This document shows positions 24,444 to 33,380 of a stretch of 64,000 nt of DNA, in pieces (position 1 is the first letter of the stretch; every line of letters starts with the position of its first letter). Made by a program: the position numbers and the translations under genes. This DNA is from MWCO01 sp964488865 (GTDB lineage Bacteria > Myxococcota_A > Polyangia > Polyangiales > Polyangiaceae), in NCBI GenBank assembly GCA_964488865.1, contig CAZAWR010000011.1, positions 1 through 64,000 on the forward strand. The letters are read 5' to 3'. The notes beneath the pieces are model-generated. The model saw only the letters and a program-made list of their open reading frames with translations. It had not been told where the DNA came from and did not search any database.

Positions 24444-27038
24444 GTGATTCGTCGCAACTCGATCCTGATCGGGCTCTTTCTCGTCAGTGCCGCCTCGCTG
24501 CTGTTCGAGATCCTCCTCACGAAGTTCTTCGGCTCGAAGCTCGAGCATCACTTCACGTTCGCCATCATCAGCACCGCGATGCTGGGGTTCGGCAGCGCGG
24601 GTGTGTACGTGCACGTACTTCCCGAGAAGTTCCCGCTCGAGGAAGGCCCTTCGCCGCTGGTGCTCGGGCGCTATGCGTTCTGGTTCGCGGTGTCGTGCCT
24701 GGTGGTCATTCCGGTGTTCTGCTTCATCCCGGTCGACCCATTGTTCGCAGACTGGCGCGGTGTGATCGCGCTGCCGTTGTTCTTCCTGATGTTCGCGCTG
24801 CCGTTCTTCTTCGTGGGCGTGTGCGTGAGCTACACGCTGGTGGCAGCGAAGGAGGGGCCGGGGGTCATCTACTTCTGGGACCTGCTCGGTGCGGGCATCG
24901 GGGCGGCGATGGCCGCGACGGCGATCAGCACGCTGACGGGTTACGGGGCGACGGTGATGGTGGCGCTGATGGGCACGGCCGGCGCGCTGTTTTACTGGCA
25001 CGGCACGGGGGCGAAGCCCTGGAAGTTCTCATTGTTGTGGCGGATTCCGGTCGTGGTCGTGTTGACGGTCGGGGTGCTCGTGTACCCGAGCGTGGCCCGC
25101 GGCGTGTACGGGCACGACGTGTTTTCGATGAAGTACGGCCTGCTGCGCAAGGCCTTGCTGGTGGACTTCCAGGGCATCGAGATGTCTTTTTGGAACGCCA
25201 TCGCGCGGATCGACGTGAGCAAGACGGGGGACTCGCGGGAGCGGTCCTACCGTGGGGGAATCGCGCACCGCTTTGACACGGTGGACATTCCGGGTCGGTT
25301 CATCCTGGTGGACGGTGGGGCGAGCACGCGCCAGTTCGCTCTGGACAAGCACGCGAGCGAGCAGGAGTACCTGAGGCACTCTCTGTGGGCGGCGCCTTTC
25401 GTTCCACGTTCCCCGGACAACCCGCCTGAGCGCGCCCTGATCATCGGGGCCGGCGGGGGTGTCGACGTATTGGTGGCCAAGGCCTACGGGACGAAGCACA
25501 TCGACGCGATCGAGCTGAACCCGGACACGTACCGTGTGCTGCTCGGGTTGCCCGAAGACCCCATGCGGGACCGCTATACGCCCTGGATTCTGTCCGACGA
25601 CCGCTCGACCGTGAACCTTCTGAACACGGAGGCCCGGCACTGGTGCCACACGCTGGGAGGCCAGGAGACGTACGACGTGATCGAGGCCAGCGGCGTGGAC
25701 ACGCTCACGGCGATCCGGTCTGCGGCCAACGCGTTGTCCGAGAACTTCCTGTACACGGAAGACGCCGTGGCGGACTACTACCGGCTGCTCAAGCCGGGGG
25801 GCATCCTGTCCCTGTCTCATGGGTACTCCTCCCCTGCCTCGCTGACCCTACGCAAGTTCGTCACGTACCTGTCGTTTCTCGAGAAGCAAGGGGTCGAGCG
25901 CCCGGGCGACAACCTCGTGTTCATCTTCGACAGCTACTGGGAGAACGGCTTGCTCAAGAAGGGCAAGTTCACGCCCGAGGAGATCGCGCGGCTCGAGGTC
26001 TATGCGCGCGTCAACAACTACCGCTTCATCTATCACCCCCTGCAGCCCGACGACACGCCGCCCGTGCGGCCCCTGGGTGACGCCTTCGCCAAGCTCGACG
26101 ACGCGACGTACGACGAGCTTGCCAAGTACTACGCGCCGTTCATCGACCCGTTGCGCGAGACCGTGACCCAGAAGGACCTGCCCTTCATCCCCCTGGCTCG
26201 AGCGGCCAACGCCGTGGAGCGCGAGAAAATCCTCGCGGAGATGCGCTGGAACGTCCGCCCTTCCACGGACGAACGCCCCTACTTCTACTTCGTGGGCCCC
26301 AACAAGCAGACATGGCTCGGGGCGATCGACGGGGCCTTCGTGTATCCCCAACCTGCGGTGCGATGGATGTTCCTGTGCGCTCTCGTCGCCTCCGTCGCGC
26401 TCGTGGTCGCTCCGGTCCTCGTGCGTCGGAAGAGGCTCGAAGGAGGAGACAAGTCCGCGCGAAAGCAGGTGTTCGCGGCGCTGCCGTTCTTCGCGCTGGC
26501 GGGGTTCGCGTTCATGCTCGTACAGAACGTGGCGTTCCTGAACCTGACCCTGTTCGTGGGGGGGCCGCTGTACTCGCTTTCGATCGTCCTGCCGAGCGTG
26601 CTGATCGGGTACGCGTTCGGCAGCCTTGCGACGGAGAGGTACCTGGTGCGCTCTGGCAGGAGCTTCGCGATCATCGTGGTGCTCTTCGTGCTGGGCGCGC
26701 TGCTGTACACGGCGGCGGTTCGCTACGGACTGCCGCACCTCATCGGCACGAGCTGGTGGTTCCGTGTGGTCGTGTCGGTTCTGATCACGCTGCCGCTCGG
26801 CGCGCTGCTCGGTGTCCCGGTTCCTTGGTACATGAGCTCCCTCAAGGCCAAGGACGCGCGAAGTCTGGCGTGGATGTGGGCCGTGTCCTCGGCCTTCAAC
26901 GTCCTGGGTTCGATGCTCTTCGTACCGATCTGCTTCGCGATGGGACGCACCCCGATCACGCTGTTCGCCGCGGGGATCTACCTGGCCGCCATCCTGTGGG
27001 CCGGCTGGACCCGCCACCGATTCGCCGCGCAGACGTAG
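24444..27038 (+). CDS. Polytopic membrane protein with spermidine-synthase-like domain
   Basis: 864 residues, GTG start with CTAG 9 bases upstream. About six membrane helices (1-220) lead into a SAM-dependent methyltransferase/aminopropyltransferase-like domain (about 320-480: ERALIIGAGGGVDVLVAKAYG, then AIELNPDTYR). A further 6-7 helices follow (about 640-860). This helix-SpeE-like-helix layout is a known bacterial family of unproven function. The central domain probably binds a nucleoside cofactor, but substrate and reaction are unknown. Its stop lies 3 bases from that of the convergent lipoprotein operon. Confidence 0.8.
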   Translation: MIRRNSILIGLFLVSAASLLFEILLTKFFGSKLEHHFTFAIISTAMLGFGSAGVYVHVLPEKFPLEEGPSPLVLGRYAFWFAVSCLVVIPVFCFIPVDPLFADWRGVIALPLFFLMFALPFFFVGVCVSYTLVAAKEGPGVIYFWDLLGAGIGAAMAATAISTLTGYGATVMVALMGTAGALFYWHGTGAKPWKFSLLWRIPVVVVLTVGVLVYPSVARGVYGHDVFSMKYGLLRKALLVDFQGIEMSFWNAIARIDVSKTGDSRERSYRGGIAHRFDTVDIPGRFILVDGGASTRQFALDKHASEQEYLRHSLWAAPFVPRSPDNPPERALIIGAGGGVDVLVAKAYGTKHIDAIELNPDTYRVLLGLPEDPMRDRYTPWILSDDRSTVNLLNTEARHWCHTLGGQETYDVIEASGVDTLTAIRSAANALSENFLYTEDAVADYYRLLKPGGILSLSHGYSSPASLTLRKFVTYLSFLEKQGVERPGDNLVFIFDSYWENGLLKKGKFTPEEIARLEVYARVNNYRFIYHPLQPDDTPPVRPLGDAFAKLDDATYDELAKYYAPFIDPLRETVTQKDLPFIPLARAANAVEREKILAEMRWNVRPSTDERPYFYFVGPNKQTWLGAIDGAFVYPQPAVRWMFLCALVASVALVVAPVLVRRKRLEGGDKSARKQVFAALPFFALAGFAFMLVQNVAFLNLTLFVGGPLYSLSIVLPSVLIGYAFGSLATERYLVRSGRSFAIIVVLFVLGALLYTAAVRYGLPHLIGTSWWFRVVVSVLITLPLGALLGVPVPWYMSSLKAKDARSLAWMWAVSSAFNVLGSMLFVPICFAMGRTPITLFAAGIYLAAILWAGWTRHRFAAQT

Positions 27039-27041
27039 CAC

Positions 27042-27875
27042 CTACAGGTCCTTGCAGCACCGGAACCCGATCTCGTAGAACCGGAACAGGTCCCCGTGCG
27101 TGAGGACCGACTGCTGGCACGTCCGCGCCTCCGCCCAGTACCTCCCCTTCAGGTTGCCGTGGAAGTCCGTCGTCCCCCCGCTGCGGCGACGCGTCCACTC
27201 CTCGATGTTGCCGGACAGGTCGTATGCGCCGTCGCCCGTGGTGCATCCGGCCTTCGAGCCGCTCGGCTCCGCCTGGTACAGCCATTGGACATGATCCGCC
27301 GCCGCCGTGGCCGCCGCCCCCTTCTCTCGGGCCGCCTCGAGCAACTCCTCCACGCTCTCGATCGCGTCCGTGTCGATCGACCACGGCCACCCGCTGAGCA
27401 GCTCCTGGTTGTACGACAACCAGGCCTTGTCGTCCGTACAGACGCCGGGGTCGTGACTATCCCCATACGGATAAGCAAGGCCTTCCTCCCCTCCACACAC
27501 GCGCGTCCACTCGTCATCGAAACACAGGCGCTTGCCGCGCGCCAGGCACCAGGACTCGGCCTCGTCGAAGTGGTACATCACGAGTGGCAGGGCCCCATCC
27601 CGATTCGGCGCCTCGAACCGATCGATGCACCCGTCCTCCACCAGCACCATGTCCGCAGGGCAAGGGCCCGCGTCCAGCCCGTCCGGCTCCGCTTCGAACC
27701 CACCCTCGAACCCATCGGCCTCCGCCTCGTTCTCCACGTCTCCCGCGCTCGCTTCCGCCTCGCCACCCCCGTCCGAAACACCCCAGGTCCAGCTCGACAC
27801 CTCGTCGTCACCGCTGCAGCCGGCCACCGCGATCGCCAGGACCACGGACGCGCCGCGGATCCCACGCGCTCTCAT
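27042..27875 (-). CDS. Lipoprotein with FGE-like (SUMF1-type) domain
   Basis: 277 residues. Lipobox VAGC (Cys about 20), an acidic Gly/Glu/Ala linker to about 70, then an FGE-fold domain: EAESWCLARGKRLCFDDEWT, YPYGD, YDLSGNIEEWT and IGFRCC. The paired catalytic Cys after an RGGS-like motif are missing, so it is probably not an oxidase. Third gene of a three-gene set in which each start overlaps the previous stop by 4 bases. Likely an outer-membrane or periplasmic complex partner of the two preceding lipoproteins. Confidence 0.8.
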   Translation of the reverse strand: MRARGIRGASVVLAIAVAGCSGDDEVSSWTWGVSDGGGEAEASAGDVENEAEADGFEGGFEAEPDGLDAGPCPADMVLVEDGCIDRFEAPNRDGALPLVMYHFDEAESWCLARGKRLCFDDEWTRVCGGEEGLAYPYGDSHDPGVCTDDKAWLSYNQELLSGWPWSIDTDAIESVEELLEAAREKGAAATAAADHVQWLYQAEPSGSKAGCTTGDGAYDLSGNIEEWTRRRSGGTTDFHGNLKGRYWAEARTCQQSVLTHGDLFRFYEIGFRCCKDL

Positions 27876-28261
27876 GGCACGGTAGCCCCTTGCGGCGTGC
27901 CCACGACCGCCGGGATGGATTCGTCGTCCTGCCCGTCGATGAGCACGGTGATCGTGACCGTTCCCTCCGAACCGCCGCAGAGCACGAAGGTGTTCTGCTC
28001 CGTCGTGGGCCAGATCTGCAACACCACGGGGTTGCTGGAGCGCATGGCCGCGGTCACGTCGCCCGTGTCAGGGTCCTGCGCCCCCGGGGCCAGGACCCGC
28101 ACGCCTACGGCCACCCCTTGCGGCAGCACGACCGAGGTCGACGTCACAGAAACCTCGCCCGGCGGGGCCGTCGTGCGTTCGAGATCGAACCCGTCGTAGG
28201 AGCTGCAGCCCAGGGAAGTCAGCGCGAGCCAAGCTGGCAAGAGGACACATGGCTGCTTCAT
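27872..28261 (-). CDS. Small lipoprotein, middle gene of coupled trio
   Basis: 129 residues from the ATG at 28261. Lipobox LTSLGC. The mature part looks like a single beta-sandwich (TSTSVVLPQGVAVGVRVLAPG, then EGTVTITVLIDGQ), perhaps an Ig-like/Big2 domain. The ATG overlaps the upstream stop (ATGA), and its own stop overlaps the next ATG. A longer open frame continues upstream but is antisense-like sequence inside the neighbouring gene. Function unknown. Confidence 0.7.
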   Translation of the reverse strand: MKQPCVLLPAWLALTSLGCSSYDGFDLERTTAPPGEVSVTSTSVVLPQGVAVGVRVLAPGAQDPDTGDVTAAMRSSNPVVLQIWPTTEQNTFVLCGGSEGTVTITVLIDGQDDESIPAVVGTPQGATVP

Positions 28262-28920
28262 GGCCCGACCTCCACGGTGATTTTCGCTTCCCCGACCGCA
28301 TCTCCCGACAGGGCCCGCAGGGTGGCTTCGCCGGGCTCCTTGGCAACGATCGTGACGGAACGGCCTTCGGCGGCCACCACCTCGACGGCGGTGCCCACGA
28401 CTTCCCACGCGTAGGCCAAGCTTCCCGCGAGCACCGTGTCCTGCGGCCCGTAGGGCGTGGCTTGCCACACCTTCTGCTTGCCCAGGACGAGCTTCTCGTC
28501 CGAGGAGTTGAGCCCGACGCGCTCGATGCTGGAGACAAACAGGTGCACGAAGTCGGTGACGGTGCCTTGCTCGGTGCGGGCGAGGACTGCCACGCTTCCT
28601 GGAATCCAAGCGATGAATTGGTCTTCGTCCTTCGAGAGCATGGCGGGGGAGCCCGAGAACAGGACCATCGTGGACAGGCCTCCCGTGGGAGACTTGGGCA
28701 CGGGTCCGTCGTAGGTCATACGGAAGGACGCGCCGACGGCGATGGGGAAGCTCGCGTCCAGGCTTTCGGCCCCGGGCGCGCATGCGGCGTCGTCGGTGGC
28801 GCACACCACGCGCAGATCGCCCTTGCCCAGCTCGCCTGTTCCGAGGGGGTCTTGGTCCGAGGGACAAGCCGTCAGAAGGAGTCCGAAGCACGCCATCCCG
28901 AGGCGGGAAACCGAACGCAT
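28258..28920 (-). CDS. Lipoprotein with Ig-like C-terminus, first of coupled trio
   Basis: 220 residues. Signal peptide with lipobox LLTAC (Cys about 19). The mature protein has a beta-rich middle and a C-terminal Big-type module (VEVVAAEGRSVTIVAKEPG, then AKITVEVGP). First gene of the overlapping lipoprotein set 28920-27042. It is divergent from hypC, with 79 bases between the two starts. GCTAAAG lies just before the ATG and may be part of a -10 box. No catalytic motif is seen. Confidence 0.7.
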   Translation of the reverse strand: MRSVSRLGMACFGLLLTACPSDQDPLGTGELGKGDLRVVCATDDAACAPGAESLDASFPIAVGASFRMTYDGPVPKSPTGGLSTMVLFSGSPAMLSKDEDQFIAWIPGSVAVLARTEQGTVTDFVHLFVSSIERVGLNSSDEKLVLGKQKVWQATPYGPQDTVLAGSLAYAWEVVGTAVEVVAAEGRSVTIVAKEPGEATLRALSGDAVGEAKITVEVGP

Positions 28921-28999
28921 GCGGACTCTTTAGCAGAAGTGAGCAGGCCATGCCGGACTCGTCCTTGTCCCCGGCTCGGACGGTCCCTATGGTGCGGCC

Positions 29000-29233
29000 A
29001 TGTGCCTCGCAGTACCCATGAAGGTCCTTCGTGTCTCGGGCGATCGTGCCACGGCGGTCATGGACGGGGTGGAACGCGAGATCGGGACGGCGTTGGTCCC
29101 GGACGTGGTGGAGGGGGAGTACGTCATCGTGCACGCCGGGTTCGCCATCCAGAAGCTGAGTGAAGCGGAGGCGCAGGAGACGCTCGAGCTGTTTCGTCGG
29201 ATGGCGGAGCTTGGGGAGGCGGAACCGGCGTGA
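29000..29233 (+). CDS. hypC: Hydrogenase maturation factor HypC
   Basis: 77 residues. It starts MCLAVPMKV with the essential Cys2 and has the REIGTALVPDV and GEYVIVHAGFAI segments of HypC. HypC works with HypD to assemble the Fe(CN)2CO unit of [NiFe] hydrogenases. The stop overlaps the GTG of hypD. A TTGTCC-17-TATGGT pair ends 6 bases before the ATG (28965-28993), so the transcript may be leaderless. No other hyp or hydrogenase genes are in view. Confidence 0.93.
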   Translation: MCLAVPMKVLRVSGDRATAVMDGVEREIGTALVPDVVEGEYVIVHAGFAIQKLSEAEAQETLELFRRMAELGEAEPA

Positions 29234-30327
29234 AGGACGTGCCGTTCGTCACGGCGTTCCGGGATCCCGGACCTGCGAGAGGGTTGATCGCGCGGATTCG
29301 CGACTTGGCGCGGCAAACCGAGCAGGCCACGTTCATGGAGGTGTGCGGGACGCATACGATGTCCCTCTACCGGCACGGCATCCGGGCCTTGCTTCCCGAC
29401 AACGTGAGAATGCTGTCGGGGCCAGGGTGCCCGGTGTGTGTCACGCCCCACGCGTACCTCGACCGCGCCATCGCCCTTTCTCGCAAGCCGGGGTTCGTCA
29501 TCGCCACTTTCGGGGACATGATGCGCGTGCCCGGGTCGACCTCATCGCTGCAGCAGGAGCGAGCGCGCGGGGCCGACGTTCGCGTGGTGTACTCCACGCT
29601 GGACGCGGTGGACATGGCGAGGCGTGAGGCCGAGCGGGAGGTGGTCTTCCTGGGGGTAGGCTTCGAGACGACGTCGCCGACGGTGGCGGCGGCCGTGTTG
29701 TCTGCGGAACGGGAGGGTGTGAGGAACTTCTCGGTGTTGAGCGCGGCAAAGCTGGTTGGGCCGGCGCTGGACGTGTTGGTGCGCGACGATCGGCTTCGAT
29801 TGCACGGGTTTTTGTGCCCGGGGCACGTGAGCGTGGTGCTGGGCACGGCGGTGTACGAGCCGCTGGCGCGGGACCATGGCATGCCATGCGTGGTGGCGGG
29901 GTTCGAAGCGCTGGACGTGCTGCAGGGCTTGGTGATGCTCCTCGAGCAGCATGTCGCGGGGCAAGCGCGGGTGCAGAACGCGTACCGGCGGGCGGTGGTG
30001 GCGGGGGGCAACCCGGTGGCGCGAGGTTTGCTCGACCGGGTGTTCGAGCCGACGGACACGGCGTGGCGCGGGTTGGGCATCTTGCCGGGCTCGGGGCTGC
30101 GGTTGCGTACTGCGTACCGCGCGCATGACGCGGAGCGGTTCGAGGTGGAGGTGGAGCCGACACGTGAGCCACCTGGCTGTGCTTGTGGCGACATCCTCCG
30201 CGGGATCATCTCTCCGTTCGAGTGCAAGCTTTTCGGCAAGGTTTGCACGCCGGATTCGCCCCACGGGGCGTGCATGGTCTCTTCCGAAGGGACTTGTGCG
30301 GCCGCATTCCGGTACGGGCGCGAGTGA
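29230..30327 (+). CDS. hypD: Hydrogenase maturation factor HypD
   Basis: 365 residues, GTG start coupled to hypC (GTGA). All HypD hallmarks are present: EVCGTHT near 38, LSGPGCPVC near 64, the FGDMMRVPGS loop, FLCPGHVS, and the C-terminal 4Fe-4S Cys pattern (CACGDI, FECKLFGKVC, GTCAA). It is the Fe-S scaffold on which the hydrogenase iron centre is built. The protein looks intact, so a hydrogenase should exist elsewhere in this genome. Confidence 0.95.
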   Translation: MKDVPFVTAFRDPGPARGLIARIRDLARQTEQATFMEVCGTHTMSLYRHGIRALLPDNVRMLSGPGCPVCVTPHAYLDRAIALSRKPGFVIATFGDMMRVPGSTSSLQQERARGADVRVVYSTLDAVDMARREAEREVVFLGVGFETTSPTVAAAVLSAEREGVRNFSVLSAAKLVGPALDVLVRDDRLRLHGFLCPGHVSVVLGTAVYEPLARDHGMPCVVAGFEALDVLQGLVMLLEQHVAGQARVQNAYRRAVVAGGNPVARGLLDRVFEPTDTAWRGLGILPGSGLRLRTAYRAHDAERFEVEVEPTREPPGCACGDILRGIISPFECKLFGKVCTPDSPHGACMVSSEGTCAAAFRYGRE

Positions 30328-30416
30328 GGTTGGAGCCCCTGTTCACCCGCCATTGGCGAACGGCCTGCCTCGTGGGAGACTGCGCCGGAAAGACCTAGCC
30401 ACGGGAGCGAGCGAAC

Positions 30417-31811
30417 ATGGTCGGACCGACAAGGACTTCGAAGCGTTGGTTGGCGCTTGCTTGTGGCGTGAGTGCGCTTCTCGGCGCGAGCCACGCGACA
30501 GCTGCCAACTCCTGGGCCCTCGTGTACAGCGAGGTGAACAACGGCAACGCCGTGATGAGCATCTCGGCGTTGAACGCCACGACCGCATGGGCCGTCGGCA
30601 TCTCCACGCAGGGCAGCAACCAGTCCCCGGCCGGGTGGCGAACCACCAACGGCGTGGGATGGGCACCGATGGCTCTGCCTGCGGGCGGTGGCGGCGCAAT
30701 GGAATTCACCATCCCGACCCAGATCGCCTTCCTCGACGACAACACGGGGTGGTTGTCCGGGATCCGCGTCTCGCCCGCCGCCGGTCAGCTCAACCTCATC
30801 TGGCGCACCACCTCCGGTGGGATGAGCTGGGATCAGCTTCACCAGGCCCCCGACGAGATCAAGCACCTGCAGGTCACCCATGACTGGGCCATGTTCGCCG
30901 TGGGAGGGACCACCGTCGTGAGGACCTTGGACGGCGTTGCCTTCGTCGAGACCCAACCTTCGTTGCCTTCCGGCATGGGGCTCGTCGGCGTGCACATGTT
31001 CAACAAGGACTGCGGCTACGCGCTCGCCGCACCGACCGAGGAAAGCGCGCTCGGCCACGCGGTGCTGTGGACGTCGGACGGCGGTGCGACTTGGACCACG
31101 CGCTCGGAGAACCGCGAGTACCGGCTCGAGCGCGCCTGGTTCGTGTCCGCGAGCCAGGGATGGGCTGTCGGCTCCCGCGGCCTCGAGGGCGTGCTCGCGC
31201 GAACCACCGACGGGGGCAAGACCTGGACGACCTCCAAGGCCCCCAACCATCCGCCCTTCATGAACCAAGAGCCGCCCGTGACGAGCTGTGAGGACGTGCG
31301 GTTCTTCGACGACCGTCGCGGCATCGCTCTCTGCCTCTGTTGCACCGGGGGCTGCGAGGGCGAGGAGGGCAGCAAGCCGTCGTACATGACCGCGCTGCTG
31401 CGGACGTCGGATGGCGGTCAGACGTGGACGATGGACCCGGACTACGAGGCGAAGATGTCCGCGCCGCCGTTCCCGGAGATGTCGAAGGTGTCGGGCATGT
31501 TCTCGATGTCCTTCCCGGACCCCAACAACGGGTTCATGGCGGGGCAGAACAACCTCATCTTGCGCTACACGGCAGACGCCCCGGAGGCCGACGCGTGGGC
31601 CCCGCCGGAGTGCTCGTCGGGGACGAGCGGGTCGGGCGGCGGCTCGAGCAGCTCGGGGGGAAGCTCCGGCAACGAGGCGGCGGAGGACGGAGGTGAGGAC
31701 GCAGGCTGCGGCTGCCGGGTCGCCAGCTCGTCGTCCCCCGGCGCACCTCTCGCGCTGCTGCTGCTCGGGGCAGCCATCGCCCACCGTCGGCGGCGCACAC
31801 GCCCGTCGTGA
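30417..31811 (+). CDS. MYXO-CTERM protein with BNR/Asp-box-like repeats
   Basis: 464 residues. Signal peptide 1 to about 30, then a beta-propeller-type region with repeated TSDGGATW, TTDGGKTW and TSDGGQTW motifs (Asp-box/YCF48-like). A Gly/Ser linker precedes the tail DAGCGCR, a hydrophobic helix and HRRRR. Likely exported and anchored at the surface after myxosortase cleavage (family knowledge). Sialidase-like enzymes share the repeat, but no catalytic residues are apparent. A glycosyltransferase-like membrane gene follows with overlapping start and stop. Confidence 0.85.
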   Translation: MVGPTRTSKRWLALACGVSALLGASHATAANSWALVYSEVNNGNAVMSISALNATTAWAVGISTQGSNQSPAGWRTTNGVGWAPMALPAGGGGAMEFTIPTQIAFLDDNTGWLSGIRVSPAAGQLNLIWRTTSGGMSWDQLHQAPDEIKHLQVTHDWAMFAVGGTTVVRTLDGVAFVETQPSLPSGMGLVGVHMFNKDCGYALAAPTEESALGHAVLWTSDGGATWTTRSENREYRLERAWFVSASQGWAVGSRGLEGVLARTTDGGKTWTTSKAPNHPPFMNQEPPVTSCEDVRFFDDRRGIALCLCCTGGCEGEEGSKPSYMTALLRTSDGGQTWTMDPDYEAKMSAPPFPEMSKVSGMFSMSFPDPNNGFMAGQNNLILRYTADAPEADAWAPPECSSGTSGSGGGSSSSGGSSGNEAAEDGGEDAGCGCRVASSSSPGAPLALLLLGAAIAHRRRRTRPS

Positions 31812-33346
31812 TTGCCAGCGTGCGACGGCTCCTCGAGAGCGTGCGGAGACATGCCGTCGAGGGTGCCCTGACGGTTCTCTCGTCGGTGCTCGTGCTCACG
31901 TTGCTCGTGTCGATCGTCGGCCGAATCGCGCACCCGTTCTGCCTCGAGTGGATGGAAGGGGCGATGGTCGATCACGTGGCGCGTGTGACCGAGGGCGAGC
32001 GCATCTACGTTCCCCCATCGCTTCAGTTCGTGCCCTTCGTCTACCCGCCCGTGTTCTATTGGCTTTCGGCGGCGATGGCGGTGGTCACCGGGCTCGGGTT
32101 TCTTCCTCTGCGCATCGTGTCGGTGCTGGCGACCCTGGGGACGATCGCGTGCGTGGTCGGGTTCGTGCGTCGGGAGGGTGCGGGGTGGCGGGCATCGATG
32201 GTCGCGGGGGGGCTGTTCGCGGGGACTTTCCCGCTGTCGGGGTTCTACTTCGACGTGGGGCGGGTCGACGCGCTGAGCGTGTGTCTCGCGCTGGGGTCCG
32301 CGTACGTGGCTCGGTTCGGCCGGGGGTTTTCGGCGGTCGTGGGGGCGGCGCTGTTGCTGACGCTGGCGTACCACACGAAGCAATCGTCGCTCGTGCTGGC
32401 GCTGCCGATGATCGTGTACCTCTTGCGGGTGGACCGTCGGCGGGGCTTCTGGTTTGGGGGGGTTCTGGGGGTGTTGGTGCTGGGCACGAGCATCGTGTTG
32501 GACACGGTGCACGGGGGTTGGTTCGGGTATTACACGCATCGTGTGGTCAGCGGGCACGCGGTGGCGTGGGAGCTCGTGGTTCCGTTCGTGCGAGGGGAAA
32601 TCCTGTACCCGTTTGGGCTGGCGCTCGCGGTCGGGTCGTGGGTGTTCCTGTCGCGGACACCGACGGGCAGGGAGCATGCGCGGCTGTTCCATGGGCTGTT
32701 GTTTGCCGGGTTGCTGGTGATGGCGGGTCTGGGGCGCGTGCACACGGGCGGGTGGATCAATGTGCTGATGCCCCTGCACGCGGGGATCGCGATCCTGGTG
32801 GGGTTGGGGTTGCACGCGGCGCGCTCGGACGGCGAAGGGACCAGCCGGCGGGCAGGACGGTTCGTCACCCTGATGGTGGTCGCACAGCTTGCCGTATTGC
32901 TCTGGGACCCGAGGCCGAGCATCCCGACGGAAGCCGACCGGGCGGCCGGACGTACGTGGCTGGACCGGGTGCGGTCGGTCCCGGGTCCGGTGTGGACGAC
33001 GCATCGCGGTCATCTGACGTGGCTTGCCGGCAAGGACCGACATGCGCACATGATGGCGATGCACGACGTGATGCGTTCGAACGCGGACTTTGGGGGAGCG
33101 AAGTCCAGGCTGACGGCCGACGTGGAAGAAGCGATCTCGTCGGGACGGTTCGACCTCGTGGTGATGGACAACCGCGATTTCTGGTATCTGCCCGCCCTCG
33201 AGCGCCACTACGAGCGCGATGCGACGGTGTGGTTCGAGCAGCCTGACGTCTTCTGGCCTCGTGCCGGCGCGAGGCTCCGTCCAGAGTTTGGCTACGTGCG
33301 TAAGGGTTCATTGGACCGGGAGAAGCCTCCCCCCCACCTCCGCTAG
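31808..33346 (+). CDS. Polytopic membrane glycosyltransferase-like protein
   Basis: 512 residues, GTG start overlapping the previous stop (GTGA). About ten hydrophobic helices; an early periplasmic loop has EWMEGAMVDHV and IYVPPS...FVYPPVFYW, the pattern of GT-C type lipid-linked sugar transferases (acidic residue after the first helix, then the PP(V/L) motif). The C-terminal 120 residues are soluble. Probably transfers a sugar from a polyprenyl carrier to a protein or lipid. The coupling to a secreted protein gene suggests, but does not prove, that this neighbour is a target. Confidence 0.7.
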   Translation: MIASVRRLLESVRRHAVEGALTVLSSVLVLTLLVSIVGRIAHPFCLEWMEGAMVDHVARVTEGERIYVPPSLQFVPFVYPPVFYWLSAAMAVVTGLGFLPLRIVSVLATLGTIACVVGFVRREGAGWRASMVAGGLFAGTFPLSGFYFDVGRVDALSVCLALGSAYVARFGRGFSAVVGAALLLTLAYHTKQSSLVLALPMIVYLLRVDRRRGFWFGGVLGVLVLGTSIVLDTVHGGWFGYYTHRVVSGHAVAWELVVPFVRGEILYPFGLALAVGSWVFLSRTPTGREHARLFHGLLFAGLLVMAGLGRVHTGGWINVLMPLHAGIAILVGLGLHAARSDGEGTSRRAGRFVTLMVVAQLAVLLWDPRPSIPTEADRAAGRTWLDRVRSVPGPVWTTHRGHLTWLAGKDRHAHMMAMHDVMRSNADFGGAKSRLTADVEEAISSGRFDLVVMDNRDFWYLPALERHYERDATVWFEQPDVFWPRAGARLRPEFGYVRKGSLDREKPPPHLR

Positions 33347-33380
33347 AGCGCGACCACCACGGTTTTGGTACATTGGCGAT

